A DNA stretch of 49,152 nucleotides from Acidobacteriota bacterium (GTDB lineage Bacteria > Acidobacteriota > Vicinamibacteria > Vicinamibacterales > UBA2999). Position 1 is the first letter of the stretch. Each line of letters opens with the position of its first letter. The translations under genes were made by a program, and so were the position numbers. The stretch lies in the NCBI GenBank assembly GCA_947465645.1, contig CANIBQ010000036.1, positions 1 to 49,152 of the forward strand. The letters are read 5' to 3'. The notes under the pieces are model-generated. The model was not told the DNA's origin and made no database searches. It worked only from the letters and a program-made list of their open reading frames with translations. This document shows positions 15,350-23,602 of this stretch, piece by piece.

Positions 15350-16330
15350 ATGCCTGTAGGACGTAACACCAACATGACGCGGAGGGGGCTGTTTCGGGCC
15401 ACGACGATGGTCGCCGGGGGAGTCGCACTGGCGCAGCTCTATCCCGAGTGGCTCACGACATATGGGCAGCAGCCCGGCGCCCCGCCGGCCGATCCGCTGG
15501 CCGCAGCACGGGCGCAGACGGGTGCGACGCCGATCGAGCGGTTCCAGCTCGCCAGCAACCTGGCCCTGTTGATGGGTCCGGGCGGCAACGTGGTGATCCT
15601 CTCCGGGCCCGAAGGCAAGATCGTCGTCGACGGGTTCGTCCAGCCGGCGTTTGCCAAGCTGCGCGAGCACACGGCGCGCTCGGGCCCCGGCCCAATCAAG
15701 GTGTTGATCGATACGCACTGGCATTTCGATCACGCGGACAACAACGAGAATTTCAGGAAGGCTGGCGCGGAGATTCTCGCCCACGAGAACACGAAGAAGC
15801 GCCTGTCAGAGGAGCATGACCTGCTCGGGATGCACTTCCCGCCGGCGCCTGCCGACGCGCTGCCGACGCAGACGTTCGCGGATACACACACGCTGACGGT
15901 GAACGGCGAGACGATCGAGCTGGCGCACATTCCTCCGGCCCACACCGATACGGACATCTCGGTGCACTACACGAAGGCCAACGTGCTGCACCTGGGCGAC
16001 GTGTTCTTCAACGGGATGTATCCCTTCATCGACGCGAGTACCGGCGGCAGCATCGACGGGATGATCAACGGCGTCGACCTCGCGCTGAAGATGGCGAACA
16101 ACCAGACGAGGATCGTCCCCGGCCACGGGCCCCTCGGGAACAGGGCGGCGCTGACCAGGTATCGGGACGTGCTCGTGACGGTTCGCGACCGGGTTGCGAA
16201 GCTGAAATCAGCGGGGAGGTCGCTGGAGCAGGTCGTCGCGGCCAAACCGACCGCTTCGCTCGACGGCACCTGGGGCAAGGGCTTCATGACGCCGGACGTG
16301 TTCGTGACGATCGTCTACAACACGCTGTAG
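15350..16330 (+). CDS. Tat-exported metallo-beta-lactamase-fold hydrolase
   Basis: 326 residues from ATG 15350, which has GGAGG about 10 nt upstream (ATG 15374 is an alternative). MTRRGLFRATTMVAGGVALA is a twin-arginine-type signal, so the enzyme should be periplasmic. The metal-binding motif is THWHFDHADNNENF (HxHxDH), followed by the later ligands in PPAHTDTDISV, LHLGDVFF and VPGHGPL. The closest general class is the periplasmic MBL-fold hydrolases related to subclass B3 and quinoprotein-relay SoxH proteins. Substrate unknown. It diverges from ridA across about 80 bp. Confidence 0.85.
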   Translation: MPVGRNTNMTRRGLFRATTMVAGGVALAQLYPEWLTTYGQQPGAPPADPLAAARAQTGATPIERFQLASNLALLMGPGGNVVILSGPEGKIVVDGFVQPAFAKLREHTARSGPGPIKVLIDTHWHFDHADNNENFRKAGAEILAHENTKKRLSEEHDLLGMHFPPAPADALPTQTFADTHTLTVNGETIELAHIPPAHTDTDISVHYTKANVLHLGDVFFNGMYPFIDASTGGSIDGMINGVDLALKMANNQTRIVPGHGPLGNRAALTRYRDVLVTVRDRVAKLKSAGRSLEQVVAAKPTASLDGTWGKGFMTPDVFVTIVYNTL

Positions 16331-16404
16331 CTGGGTGGCTGGGTGGCTGGGGACGAAAGCCCTCAGCTACCCAGCTACTTAGCTACCCAGCCACTTAGCC
16401 ACCT
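16327..16404. repeat. Inverted arrays of an 8-bp tandem repeat between convergent genes
   Basis: Three GTAGCTGG/GTGGCTGG units at 16327-16350 face five AGCTACCC/AGCTACTT/AGCCACTT units at 16365-16404. The two arrays are imperfect reverse complements and could fold into a long hairpin around GGACGAAAGCCCTC. The first unit contains the stop codon of the MBL gene. No T tract follows on either side, so a terminator role is possible but unproven. Confidence 0.8.
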
Positions 16405-16412
16405 ACGTCGCA

Positions 16413-17921
16413 TTACTGAATCGCTGTCTGGTAACTGAGCGTCGACGCCCACACGCCGTCACGCTTGATCCAGACACGCGACACCTGCAGCGGCTTTCCG
16501 ATATTGGGCTGGTGCTTCGAACGCATCACGACGACGTCGCCGAAGTCGAACATTTCGGCCGACACGAGCGCGCTGGGCGAGACGCCGCCGTAGGCGCCAC
16601 GTCCCACCGCCGCGATGCGCGCCCGCCTGTCGAACACCTTGTCGCTGTTCGAGCTGAGGACGATGAATTCGTCGGCGACATGGTTTCCCCAGTTCACGGC
16701 GTCGCCGGCATGCGTTGCGGTTTCGAGCGCCTGGAATGCGGCGATGACCCCGCGCTCGCTGTCGCTCTTCGCTTCGTAGGGCACGGTGCGGCACGGATTC
16801 TCGCAGTCCTTGCCGGTGCCGAGCGCGGTGCTGGTCGGTGGCGCGTCGAGCGACTCCGTCTCCTGGTGGATGAGCAGGCGCCAGCCTGCCGGCCGATGCA
16901 CCCACACGCGCAGCTCGTGCATCCTGTCGCGATCGATCTGAACGACGCCGACTGTGCCGTATGCGAAGCGCCGCACCTGCGCGCCGTTGTCATCGGCGAT
17001 TGCCGGCGTCGGTATCTCCTTCGCAACCTCATCTCTGTTCAGCGTGCGGCCATCGGCATCGGTCCAGGTGAAATCCGAATCCAGCGCGTTGAGCGTGCCG
17101 GAGATGTCTGCCCTGGCGAGAGCCTGGGAGAAGGTCGCATCGGCGGAGTTCAGCGCGGGATCCTCCGCGGGTGCCGCTTCGACCAGGTGCGTCCTCAATG
17201 CCGCGCGGATCGACGGGTCGGCCAACTGGCGCAGGAGCGCGTTGGCACCGTCGGCATCTGTCGCGCTCGAACTGCGTCCCGCGACAAACGTCACGTAGCC
17301 CTGCACCTCGCGAGGCAGGGATCCGAGAAGCTGCAGGCCGGGCACCGGGGCGATTTCGCTGGCCAGGGTCATGACCAGCTCCGCCTCGCCGGCGGCGACC
17401 GCCGTGGGCGCTTCGCCCGGACCCTTGAGGACGAACTTCGGCGTCATCACGCTCGTGATGCCGAGGCTCGCGAACGCCTTGTCGATGGTCGCCCGGCTCG
17501 CGCCGTCCGCGGTGAAGGCGATCGACTTCGCGCGCAGCAGCGTCTGCTTCAGCGCCTCGGGCGTACTGACGTCGGCCTTCGGTGCGCTGTCACGCACGCC
17601 GACGCCAACGCCCACGCGCCCGACGCTGGTGCGGCTTTCGGCGGCCACCTTGCCTTGCGTGATGAGCTCGTCGAGCTGCAATGGCGTCAGGATGGCGACA
17701 TCGAACGGCTCGCCGCCTTCGATCTTCGTCTTCAGCGCCGCCGCGGTGCTGAACTCAATCGAGAGCGGATAACCGATCGCCCGTTCCAGTGCGGGCTTCA
17801 GGTCTTCAATCGCCGACTTCACGCCGTTCGAGCTCAACACGCGGACGGCGGCAGGCGGCGCAGGCTTCGATTGGCAACCAATTCCGGCGACCAGCGCGAC
17901 GAGCAGCAGCAAATGTTTCAT
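16413..17921 (-). CDS. Lipoprotein: ModA-like solute-binding domain fused to two NTF2/DUF4440-like domains
   Basis: 502 residues from ATG 17921 (MKHLLLLVALVAGIGC, a lipobox before Cys16). Residues about 25-255 resemble a ModA-type periplasmic binding protein: VRVLSSNGVKSAIEDLKPAL, EFSTAAALKTKIEGGEPFDVAILTP and the AELVMTLASEIAPVPGLQLLGSLP pattern. Residues about 265-375 and 395-502 look like two SnoaL/DUF4440 domains (FSQALARADISGTLNALDSDFTWTDADG; FQALETATHAGDAVNWGNHVADEFIVLSSN). I know of no standard family with this order. A molybdate or small-anion sensing role would fit the nearby molybdenum enzyme, but the function is unknown. It shares a bidirectional promoter with coxG. Confidence 0.7.
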   Translation of the reverse strand: MKHLLLLVALVAGIGCQSKPAPPAAVRVLSSNGVKSAIEDLKPALERAIGYPLSIEFSTAAALKTKIEGGEPFDVAILTPLQLDELITQGKVAAESRTSVGRVGVGVGVRDSAPKADVSTPEALKQTLLRAKSIAFTADGASRATIDKAFASLGITSVMTPKFVLKGPGEAPTAVAAGEAELVMTLASEIAPVPGLQLLGSLPREVQGYVTFVAGRSSSATDADGANALLRQLADPSIRAALRTHLVEAAPAEDPALNSADATFSQALARADISGTLNALDSDFTWTDADGRTLNRDEVAKEIPTPAIADDNGAQVRRFAYGTVGVVQIDRDRMHELRVWVHRPAGWRLLIHQETESLDAPPTSTALGTGKDCENPCRTVPYEAKSDSERGVIAAFQALETATHAGDAVNWGNHVADEFIVLSSNSDKVFDRRARIAAVGRGAYGGVSPSALVSAEMFDFGDVVVMRSKHQPNIGKPLQVSRVWIKRDGVWASTLSYQTAIQ

Positions 17922-17928
17922 CGGCATA

Positions 17929-17935
17929 TACAATA
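17929..17935. promoter_or_regulatory. Overlapping bidirectional -10 boxes
   Basis: TACAATA reads as TACAAT (17929-17934) on the plus strand, 10 nt before coxG ATG 17945. On the minus strand it reads as TATTGT (17935-17930), 8 nt before ATG 17921. Both genes lack ribosome-binding sites, so one 7-bp core may drive two leaderless transcripts. Confidence 0.5.
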
Positions 17936-17944
17936 ACTCCCGCG

Positions 17945-18397
17945 ATGCGTCTCGAAGGTCAGTTCCGGGTGAAAGCCGCGCAAGACACGGTCTACGATTT
18001 CCTCACCGACCCCACCCAGGTCAGCCGGCACATGCCGGACGTCAAGGACGTCGAGGTGCAGGACCGTGACCATTTCACGGTCAAGGCGCGCGTCGGCATC
18101 TCGCATATCAAAGGGACGATGGTCATGAAGCTGACGATTACCGATCGTCAGCCGCCGACCAGCACGACGGTCATCGGCAAGGGCACCGGCCTCGCCAGCG
18201 TCGTCGACATGGTGACTGGGTTTACGCTGCAGACCGACAACGGCGAGACGGTCGTCAACTGGACCGGAGACGTCACCGTCTCCGGAAGCCTGGCTGCCTT
18301 CGGTCCCCAGGGTCTTCTCGACCGGATGGCCAGGAAGAACGTGGAGACGTTCATCGAAGGGATCCGAACAGGGCTGGACGCACAACGCGCACCCTGA
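17945..18397 (+). CDS. coxG: CoxG-family SRPBCC protein
   Basis: 150 residues beginning MRLEGQFRVKAAQDTVYDFL. It matches the CO dehydrogenase subunit G family: DPTQVSRHMPDVKDVEVQD, HIKGTMVMKLTITDR and NWTGDVTVSGSLAAFGPQGLLDRMARKNVETF. CoxG proteins accompany CoxSLM-type hydroxylases and are thought to help maturation or membrane attachment, which ties this gene to 9766-13700 although it lies 4 kb away. The classic C-terminal membrane anchor is absent. The stop codon lies inside the class 1 hairpin 18387-18406, which also supplies the last residues. Confidence 0.88.
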   Translation: MRLEGQFRVKAAQDTVYDFLTDPTQVSRHMPDVKDVEVQDRDHFTVKARVGISHIKGTMVMKLTITDRQPPTSTTVIGKGTGLASVVDMVTGFTLQTDNGETVVNWTGDVTVSGSLAAFGPQGLLDRMARKNVETFIEGIRTGLDAQRAP

Positions 18398-18406
18398 AGG
18401 GTGCGC
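18387..18406. repeat. Class 1 hairpin (TGAA/TTCA loop) between convergent genes
   Basis: GCGCACCC, loop TGAA, GGGTGCGC: a perfect 8-bp stem. It contains the coxG stop and its last base touches the stop of the cytochrome gene. Confidence 0.88.
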
Positions 18407-18777
18407 TATTTCAACAGCGGAATGTTCGCGACCGGCGTCGGGACCGGGAGCGCCTGCACGAACGCGTAGATGTGCGCGAGATCGGCATCCGACAACACCT
18501 TGTCGGTGTACGGCGGCATCTGGTTCGTGGGCCGCCGCACGTACCTGTTGAACGCCGCCCACGCGATCGGCTTCGGGCCCAGGCGCGGCCCCGTTGCGCT
18601 CGATCCCTGTCCCAAGAGCCCGTGGCACTGATAGCACCCGATGCTGGTCCACAGCTTCTTTCCCGTCTCCGCATTGCCCTGGGGCGCCGAAGCGGGCGAG
18701 GGCGACGGCGGCGCAGTTTGGCCGTTCGCGACCGTGGCCGCGAGAACAAGCGCTGCGAGAATCATCCACATCTTCAT
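18406..18777 (-). CDS. Periplasmic c-type cytochrome
   Basis: 123 residues with a Sec signal (MKMWMILAALVLAATVANGQ), a Pro/Ala-rich spacer, one haem site CYQCH (about residue 52) and a distal Met in the stretch RPTNQMPPYTDKVLSDADLAHIYAF. This is a single-haem class I cytochrome, probably a periplasmic electron carrier. It begins 8 nt after the stop of the Tat-exported thiamine-diphosphate enzyme, so both are likely one transcription unit. That suggests it takes electrons from that enzyme or a partner of it. Confidence 0.88.
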   Translation of the reverse strand: MKMWMILAALVLAATVANGQTAPPSPSPASAPQGNAETGKKLWTSIGCYQCHGLLGQGSSATGPRLGPKPIAWAAFNRYVRRPTNQMPPYTDKVLSDADLAHIYAFVQALPVPTPVANIPLLK

Positions 18778-18785
18778 CGGTGCAC

Positions 18786-20723
18786 CTAACGGGGCTGGGT
18801 GACGACGTCGAGGAGCGACGGCTCGCCGCGCCTGACGACGTCGATGGCGCGCTTCAACGCGGGTCCGAGGTCGTTCGGGTTGGTGATCGGCCCCTGCGCG
18901 TGGACGCCCATGCCCTGTGCGATCTTGGCGTAATCGATGTCCGGGTTATTGAGCGTCGTGCCGATATGGGCGTTGGTAATGCCGCGATTGTGTCGTCCGG
19001 CCATGCGCTGGAGGTGCATGACTTCCTGGTGGTACGACCGGTTGTTGTGCATCACCGAGAGCAGCGGGATCTTGTGATGCGCGGCCGTCCACATGACGCC
19101 GGGCGCGTACATGAAGTCGCCGTCGCCCTGGATCGAGACCGACAGCCGCCCATGCTTCCGGTTCGCGAGCGCTCCGCCCACTGACGCGGGCGCACCGTAG
19201 CCGACGCCTGCGCCGCCCGAATCGCCGAGGTGCTGATAGTGCTTCTCGAAGTTCCAGAGCCGGAACGCCCAGCCGCTGCTGTTGCCGCTCTCCGACACCA
19301 GCGACCAATCCGAGTCCTTGATCTGCGCCCACACCTCTGCGAGCAGGCGCGCGGTACTGATTGGCGACGCGTCCCACGCGTAGGCGGCCTCTTCGCGCGC
19401 CGTCTGCAGCGCCTTGGCGTTGGCGTCGGCGAACCTGGTGCCCCGCTCCTTGAACAGGCGGGTCCGATCGGCGGTGATCAGGCGCTTGCACGCCTCGGTG
19501 AGCGCGGGGAGCGTGGCCTGCGCGTCGGCGGCCATGGCGACGTCCACTTCCGGGTAGCGCTGGAAGTCCTGGTAGTTGCCCTTGGTGAAGAGGTCGGTCG
19601 CGGTGATGCTGATCAGTTTCGTCCCGGGTTTGAGGAGCGATCTCGATGAGCGATACAGGCCGTCGCGCGACGCGTTGGTGTTGCCCCAGAAATCGGTCAG
19701 CTCGAGGCCGAGGATGACGTCGGCGTTGCTCACGAGCTGGCGCGACGCAGCGCTCTGGTTGAGCGGGTGGCGCGACGGGAAATTCATGCGGCCGCCCTGA
19801 TCGACGACCGGCGCCTGCAGCGTCTCGGCCAGCTCGATGAGGAGCGCGATCCCGGCAGGCGTGCGCGCGGCACGGTCGGCGATGATGACCGGATTCTGGG
19901 CGTTGACGAGCAGCCGCGCGGCTTCGGCCACCGCGCCCGAGTCGCCCTGCGGCGGCGTCGCCACGGTGAGGCGTGGAATGCGGAGCCGTCCGGCGATCTC
20001 CGGATGAATCGGATCTTCCTGAAGCGCGCCGTCGATCATGACGAGCACGGGCATCATCGGCGGCGTCATCGCGATCTTGTAGGCGCGGACGGCGGATTCA
20101 GCGAAGTGGGGGAGCGACACCGGCTGATCGTCCCACTTGATGAAGTCGCGGAGCATCGCCGCACCGTCCTGCACGCTGTGCTGCCACTCGACGCCGGGGC
20201 GCCGAAGCGTCGCATCCAGCGTGTTGCCCGCCAGCATGTACACCGGCACGCGGTCGCAGTAGGCGTTGTAGATGGCCATCGCGGCGTGCTGCAGGCCGAC
20301 CGTCCCGTGCGCCAGCACCGCCATCGGCTTGCCTTCCGCCTTGAAGTAGGCGTGCGCCATGGCGACGGAGGATTCTTCGTGGCAGCAGGTGAGGAACTCC
20401 GGCATCGAGTTCCCGCCGTAGGTGATGATCGACTCGTGGATGCCGCGGAAGCTCGAACCGGGGTTCGAGGCGATGTACTCGAAGCCGAGCGCCTTGATCA
20501 CGTCGACCATGAAGTCGCCGCCCGGCCGGTCGATGGTGATCTCCTCGGCGTCTGGCCTGGGATCGACTTCACGCTGCGGCGTCGGCGCCGCGGGCCCTTG
20601 GGATGCGGCGGGAGGCGCAGGCGCGGCGGCGGCGACGGCGGATGAGGGCACCAGGGCCGCGGCGCTCGTCACGGCGGCGCTCTTCAGAAAAGTCCGGCGT
20701 GCGACAGAGGTTTTCTTTGGCAT
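18786..20723 (-). CDS. Tat-exported thiamine-diphosphate-dependent enzyme (acetolactate synthase-like)
   Basis: 645 residues from ATG 20723. The N-terminus MPKKTSVARRTFLKSAAV is a strong twin-arginine signal followed by an Ala/Pro-rich spacer. The rest is a full three-domain ThDP enzyme: the cofactor-activating Glu in CCHEESSVAMAHAYF near residue 117, a central domain (LLVNAQNPVIIADRAAR), and the ThDP/Mg site GDGDFMYAPGVMW with the NN of SVMHNNRSYHQE near residue 560. Relatives are cytoplasmic synthases and decarboxylases of 2-keto acids; export of such an enzyme is unusual. The Tat route would carry it folded with its cofactor. Together with the cytochrome c gene 8 nt downstream, an oxidative decarboxylation in the periplasm is plausible but unproven. 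Confidence 0.88.
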   Translation of the reverse strand: MPKKTSVARRTFLKSAAVTSAAALVPSSAVAAAAPAPPAASQGPAAPTPQREVDPRPDAEEITIDRPGGDFMVDVIKALGFEYIASNPGSSFRGIHESIITYGGNSMPEFLTCCHEESSVAMAHAYFKAEGKPMAVLAHGTVGLQHAAMAIYNAYCDRVPVYMLAGNTLDATLRRPGVEWQHSVQDGAAMLRDFIKWDDQPVSLPHFAESAVRAYKIAMTPPMMPVLVMIDGALQEDPIHPEIAGRLRIPRLTVATPPQGDSGAVAEAARLLVNAQNPVIIADRAARTPAGIALLIELAETLQAPVVDQGGRMNFPSRHPLNQSAASRQLVSNADVILGLELTDFWGNTNASRDGLYRSSRSLLKPGTKLISITATDLFTKGNYQDFQRYPEVDVAMAADAQATLPALTEACKRLITADRTRLFKERGTRFADANAKALQTAREEAAYAWDASPISTARLLAEVWAQIKDSDWSLVSESGNSSGWAFRLWNFEKHYQHLGDSGGAGVGYGAPASVGGALANRKHGRLSVSIQGDGDFMYAPGVMWTAAHHKIPLLSVMHNNRSYHQEVMHLQRMAGRHNRGITNAHIGTTLNNPDIDYAKIAQGMGVHAQGPITNPNDLGPALKRAIDVVRRGEPSLLDVVTQPR

Positions 20724-20732
20724 GGCGGCGGT

Positions 20733-20738
20733 AGTGTA
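20733..20738 (-). promoter_or_regulatory. -10 box of the ThDP enzyme gene
   Basis: TACACT (minus strand) lies 9 nt before ATG 20723, with no Shine-Dalgarno sequence between. Confidence 0.4.
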
Positions 20739-20755
20739 GCTCGGACGACAGGCCG

Positions 20756-20777
20756 CGCGCACCCTTCAGGGTGCGCG
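20756..20777. repeat. Class 1 hairpin (TTCA loop)
   Basis: CGCGCACCC, loop TTCA, GGGTGCGCG: a perfect 9-bp stem 5 nt past the MFS gene stop and upstream of the ThDP enzyme promoter. Its position suits transcript end protection, but no T tract is present. Confidence 0.88.
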
Positions 20778-20782
20778 ACCAG

Positions 20783-22100
20783 CTATGGCGCGATTTCCTC
20801 GAGGCGGCGGTTGCGCGTTTCCAGCATCAGGGCGCCGGTGATGGCGCCGATGACGCCGGCGGCCGCAAACATCAGGAACACGGCGGCCGTTCCGCTCGTG
20901 TCCACCAGATACCCGACGATCAACGGACCGGCGGCGGAGGAGAGCCGCAGCCAGCAGGTCGCCGAGCCGGTGCCGAGGGCCCGCATGCGTGTCGGATAAA
21001 TCTCGGGCGTGTACAGGTAGAGCACCGCATTCACCGAGCCGATCAGGCCGTAGCTCAACGTCACGAGCACGATCACCGCCGTGACCGAGTTGGCCGCGAA
21101 CGTTCCCAGCGCCGCGAGCAGCAGCGCGCCTCCCGTGAAACAGACGACGGTCCACTGGCGCCGGCCAATCCGATCGATCACGAACGCGCAGACCAGCAGC
21201 AGCGCGACCTGCGCGATGTTCGTCAGCGTCCCGGCGCGCAGCGCCTGCGGGATGCTCAGCCCATACACGCGGTTGTAGAGCGTCGGCATCCAGTTGTTCA
21301 GGCCGTTGGTGATGAAATACGCAGTGGCCCAGAGTGCCCAGACGACGAACGTGCGATTGCGGTAATACGGGGAGAGCAGTTCGCTCCAGCGGCTCTTTTC
21401 GGCGCCCACGGTCCGGCTTCAGCCGGACCGGCGAACTCGCTTCGATCGACTCGATGATAGTTTCGGCCTCCGCCAGCCGTCCCTTGTTGATCAGCCAGCG
21501 CGGCGATTCGGGCAGCCGTAGCAGGAGGAATGTAATCAGCAGGCCCGGGATGCCGCCGATCAGGAACATGACCTGCCAGCCGAACATGGGGACGACCAGC
21601 GCGCCGATCTGGCCGGTGGCCATCAGGCCGATCGGGAAGATCATCTCGTAGAGCAGGAAGTATCGTCCGCGGCCGTGTGCCCGCGAGAGCTCGTTGATGT
21701 AGACCGCCGCGACCGGCATCTCGCCGCCGACGCCGATGCCCTGCACCAGGCGCGCAGCCAGCAAGGCTGGAAAACTTCCCGTCGCGGCGCAGACGAGGGT
21801 CATCACCGACATCAGGAAGGTGGCGCCAGCCGCGCTCCGCACGCGTCCGTACCGCTCGGCGAGCCCGCCGAAGAGCAGTGCGCCGGCGAACTGTCCGAGA
21901 TATCCAACCGAGATGAGCCAGCCGATCTGTGCGGAGGAGATGTCCCACTGCCGCACCAGCGCCGGCAGCACGAAGGCGATCGAGAGCGCGTCGAACGCGT
22001 CGAAGAACGTCGCGCTGCCCATGATGATGCGCGCGCGCAGGTGCCACCTGGAGAAGGGCACGCTCTCGAGCCGCGTGATCAGCTCGGCGGGTGTGCTCAC
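20783..22100 (-). pseudogene. MFS transporter, AAHS-like, frameshifted at a palindrome
   Basis: The N-terminal half (from GTG 22100, MSTPAELITRLESVPFSRWH) carries six helices and signature motifs such as GGLAERYGRVRSAAGATFL and GIGVGGEMPVAAVYINE. The C-terminal half (from about 21409, SELLSPYYRNRTFVVWALWATAYF) carries the other six. The halves are in different frames, offset by one extra base, and the change falls on the class 1 hairpin 21409-21430 in the central cytoplasmic loop. Intact, it would resemble the aromatic acid/H+ symporter or sugar/acid MFS families. Its GTG overlaps the stop of the hydrolase gene (GTGA). Either it is a true pseudogene, two separately made halves (a GTG at 21409 could restart translation), or a sequencing error. 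Confidence 0.75.
21409..21430. repeat. Class 1 hairpin (TTCA loop) inside the MFS gene
   Basis: CGGTCCGGC, loop TTCA, GCCGGACCG: a perfect 9-bp stem, translated on the minus strand as part of SPVRLKPDRG. It marks the point where the transporter frame changes. Confidence 0.9.
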
Positions 22101-22915
22101 GCGCGGTGCAGCAACGCGAGAAGTTCGGAGGCGATCACATCCGGATGCTCGATCGGCGTCAGATGGCGCGCGCCGGGAAGGACCGTCAGCGTGGATTGCG
22201 GAATCGCCTCGTGGAGCTGGCGCGCCATGGCGACCGGCGTCGCGTAGTCCTCCTCGCCCACGACGATGGCGACCGGCATGCGGAAGGACGGCAGGTAGGG
22301 CCTGACGTCCACAGTCCCAAGGAGTGCGCAACTGGCCGCGTAGCAGTCGAGATCGTTGGCCACGAAGAGCGTCGTCAGCCGGTTCAGTTCGTCCGGATTG
22401 GCGGCGCGGTAGGCATCGGAGAACCACCGGGTGAGCTGAAAATCGATCAGGCCGCGCATGCCATTCACCCGCGCGGCGTCGGCACGCTCGGCGAACCTGG
22501 CCGGCGCATCCGCGCCGTACCAGGCGGTCGTGTCAATCAGCCCGAGGGCCGACGTCCGATCGGGATACAGCCCGGCAAAGGCGAGCGTCACGTTGCCACC
22601 CATCGAGCAGCCCGCCACCGCCGTCTTCGGCCAGCCGACGTGGTCGAGCAGTTGGACGAGGTCGTTTGCAAAGAGCTCCGCACTGTATGCGCCGCTCCGG
22701 CGGTCGGACCGGCCATGGCCCCGGCAGTCGTAGGCGAGGATCTCGGCGTCGCCCTGGAGCCGTTCGGCGACGCCGTTCCAGACGCTGCGATCCAGGGCGA
22801 GGGAGTGCGCCAGCACAATGCGCGGAGCGCCAGGCTTCGGCGCCGGGCGCCGGGTGAACGAAAGTGACGAGCCGTCGGAGGTCGTGAAGGTATCGTGCTG
22901 AGCGGGTGCGGTCAT
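22097..22915 (-). CDS. Alpha/beta hydrolase, PcaD-like (3-oxoadipate enol-lactonase family)
   Basis: 272 residues from ATG 22915. The fold motifs are PRIVLAHSLALDRSVWNGVA, a nucleophile elbow GCSMGG with Ser at about residue 107, an acid residue in the VVGEEDYATPV region and the catalytic His in GARHLTPIEHP. Sequence order is close to enol-lactonases of the beta-ketoadipate pathway, though other small ester or lactone substrates are possible. It is translationally coupled to the MFS gene, which would fit uptake and processing of an aromatic acid or lactone. It has no signal peptide, so it is cytoplasmic. Confidence 0.82.
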   Translation of the reverse strand: MTAPAQHDTFTTSDGSSLSFTRRPAPKPGAPRIVLAHSLALDRSVWNGVAERLQGDAEILAYDCRGHGRSDRRSGAYSAELFANDLVQLLDHVGWPKTAVAGCSMGGNVTLAFAGLYPDRTSALGLIDTTAWYGADAPARFAERADAARVNGMRGLIDFQLTRWFSDAYRAANPDELNRLTTLFVANDLDCYAASCALLGTVDVRPYLPSFRMPVAIVVGEEDYATPVAMARQLHEAIPQSTLTVLPGARHLTPIEHPDVIASELLALLHRA

Positions 22916-23011
22916 AGTCCGGCGAGGCAATCCAGGGTTACGCGCGTTACGGTGAACGCCTGGATTGTAAGGTATCTCTACCGCGGCGCGGACGGAAACG
23001 AGGATGCGGTA

Positions 23012-23398
23012 CTAGTGCGTCGCATTCCCGCGGCTACGCCGGGGATCGTCGCCCGGTCGCGGTTCGCCGAGGGCCTGCTGCTCGGCGACGAGGCGTGTGA
23101 GTCGTCCAAGCAGGATCCTGGTGGCCCGGAGATCGCAGTGCGATTTCACGAAGAGGTCAGCCAGATCCGCCGCGCCCCAGAGGAGTCCGGCGAAGATCGT
23201 GAGCCGGATCGCATCCGCGGCAAGCACGCCCGTAGAGATGTCCACTGTGCTCTGCACGCCGTTGTAGATCTGGACGGCCATCAGCAGGAGCAGGACGACG
23301 GCCATCCCGCGGAACAGCTTGGCAATCGCGTAGAGTCCCCTCGGGGTTTCGACGTCCTCGTCGCGAACTGACACGCCGGAGAGCGTAGGCGAGTCCAT
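23012..23398 (-). CDS. Small two-helix membrane protein of unknown function
   Basis: 128 residues from ATG 23398, chosen for the AGGACGTTT sequence just upstream; ATG 23452 is an alternative. Two hydrophobic segments are visible: GMAVVLLLLMAVQIYNGVQ and LTIFAGLLWGAADLADLFV. The C-terminal tail is charged (CDLRATRILLGRLTRLVAEQQ). I do not recognise a family. It diverges from the BON-domain gene across about 200 bp that hold no other clear gene. Confidence 0.6.
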   Translation of the reverse strand: MDSPTLSGVSVRDEDVETPRGLYAIAKLFRGMAVVLLLLMAVQIYNGVQSTVDISTGVLAADAIRLTIFAGLLWGAADLADLFVKSHCDLRATRILLGRLTRLVAEQQALGEPRPGDDPRRSRGNATH

Positions 23399-23602
23399 AA
23401 ACGTCCTGCGCTCGACATCCCGCGTTTCTTCGCACCGCTCCTGTCTGGCCATTTCCCTTTGCGCCACGCAAACTACGGACCAGACGGAAAGCCGGGCGTC
23501 CTGGACGACGCGGGGATAGCATCCCGATCGAGAGAGCGTACCGCTGATGGACTGCGTCGTGATCTAGCACGCGCATTGCAACAGCGTCGCTGGAGGCTCA
23601 CT

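Noticed and set aside
22100..22427. A longer MFS frame beginning at 22427
   Set aside because: The extra N-terminus lies opposite the hydrolase coding frame and has no transporter-like sequence; GTG 22100 overlaps the hydrolase stop and starts the transporter.
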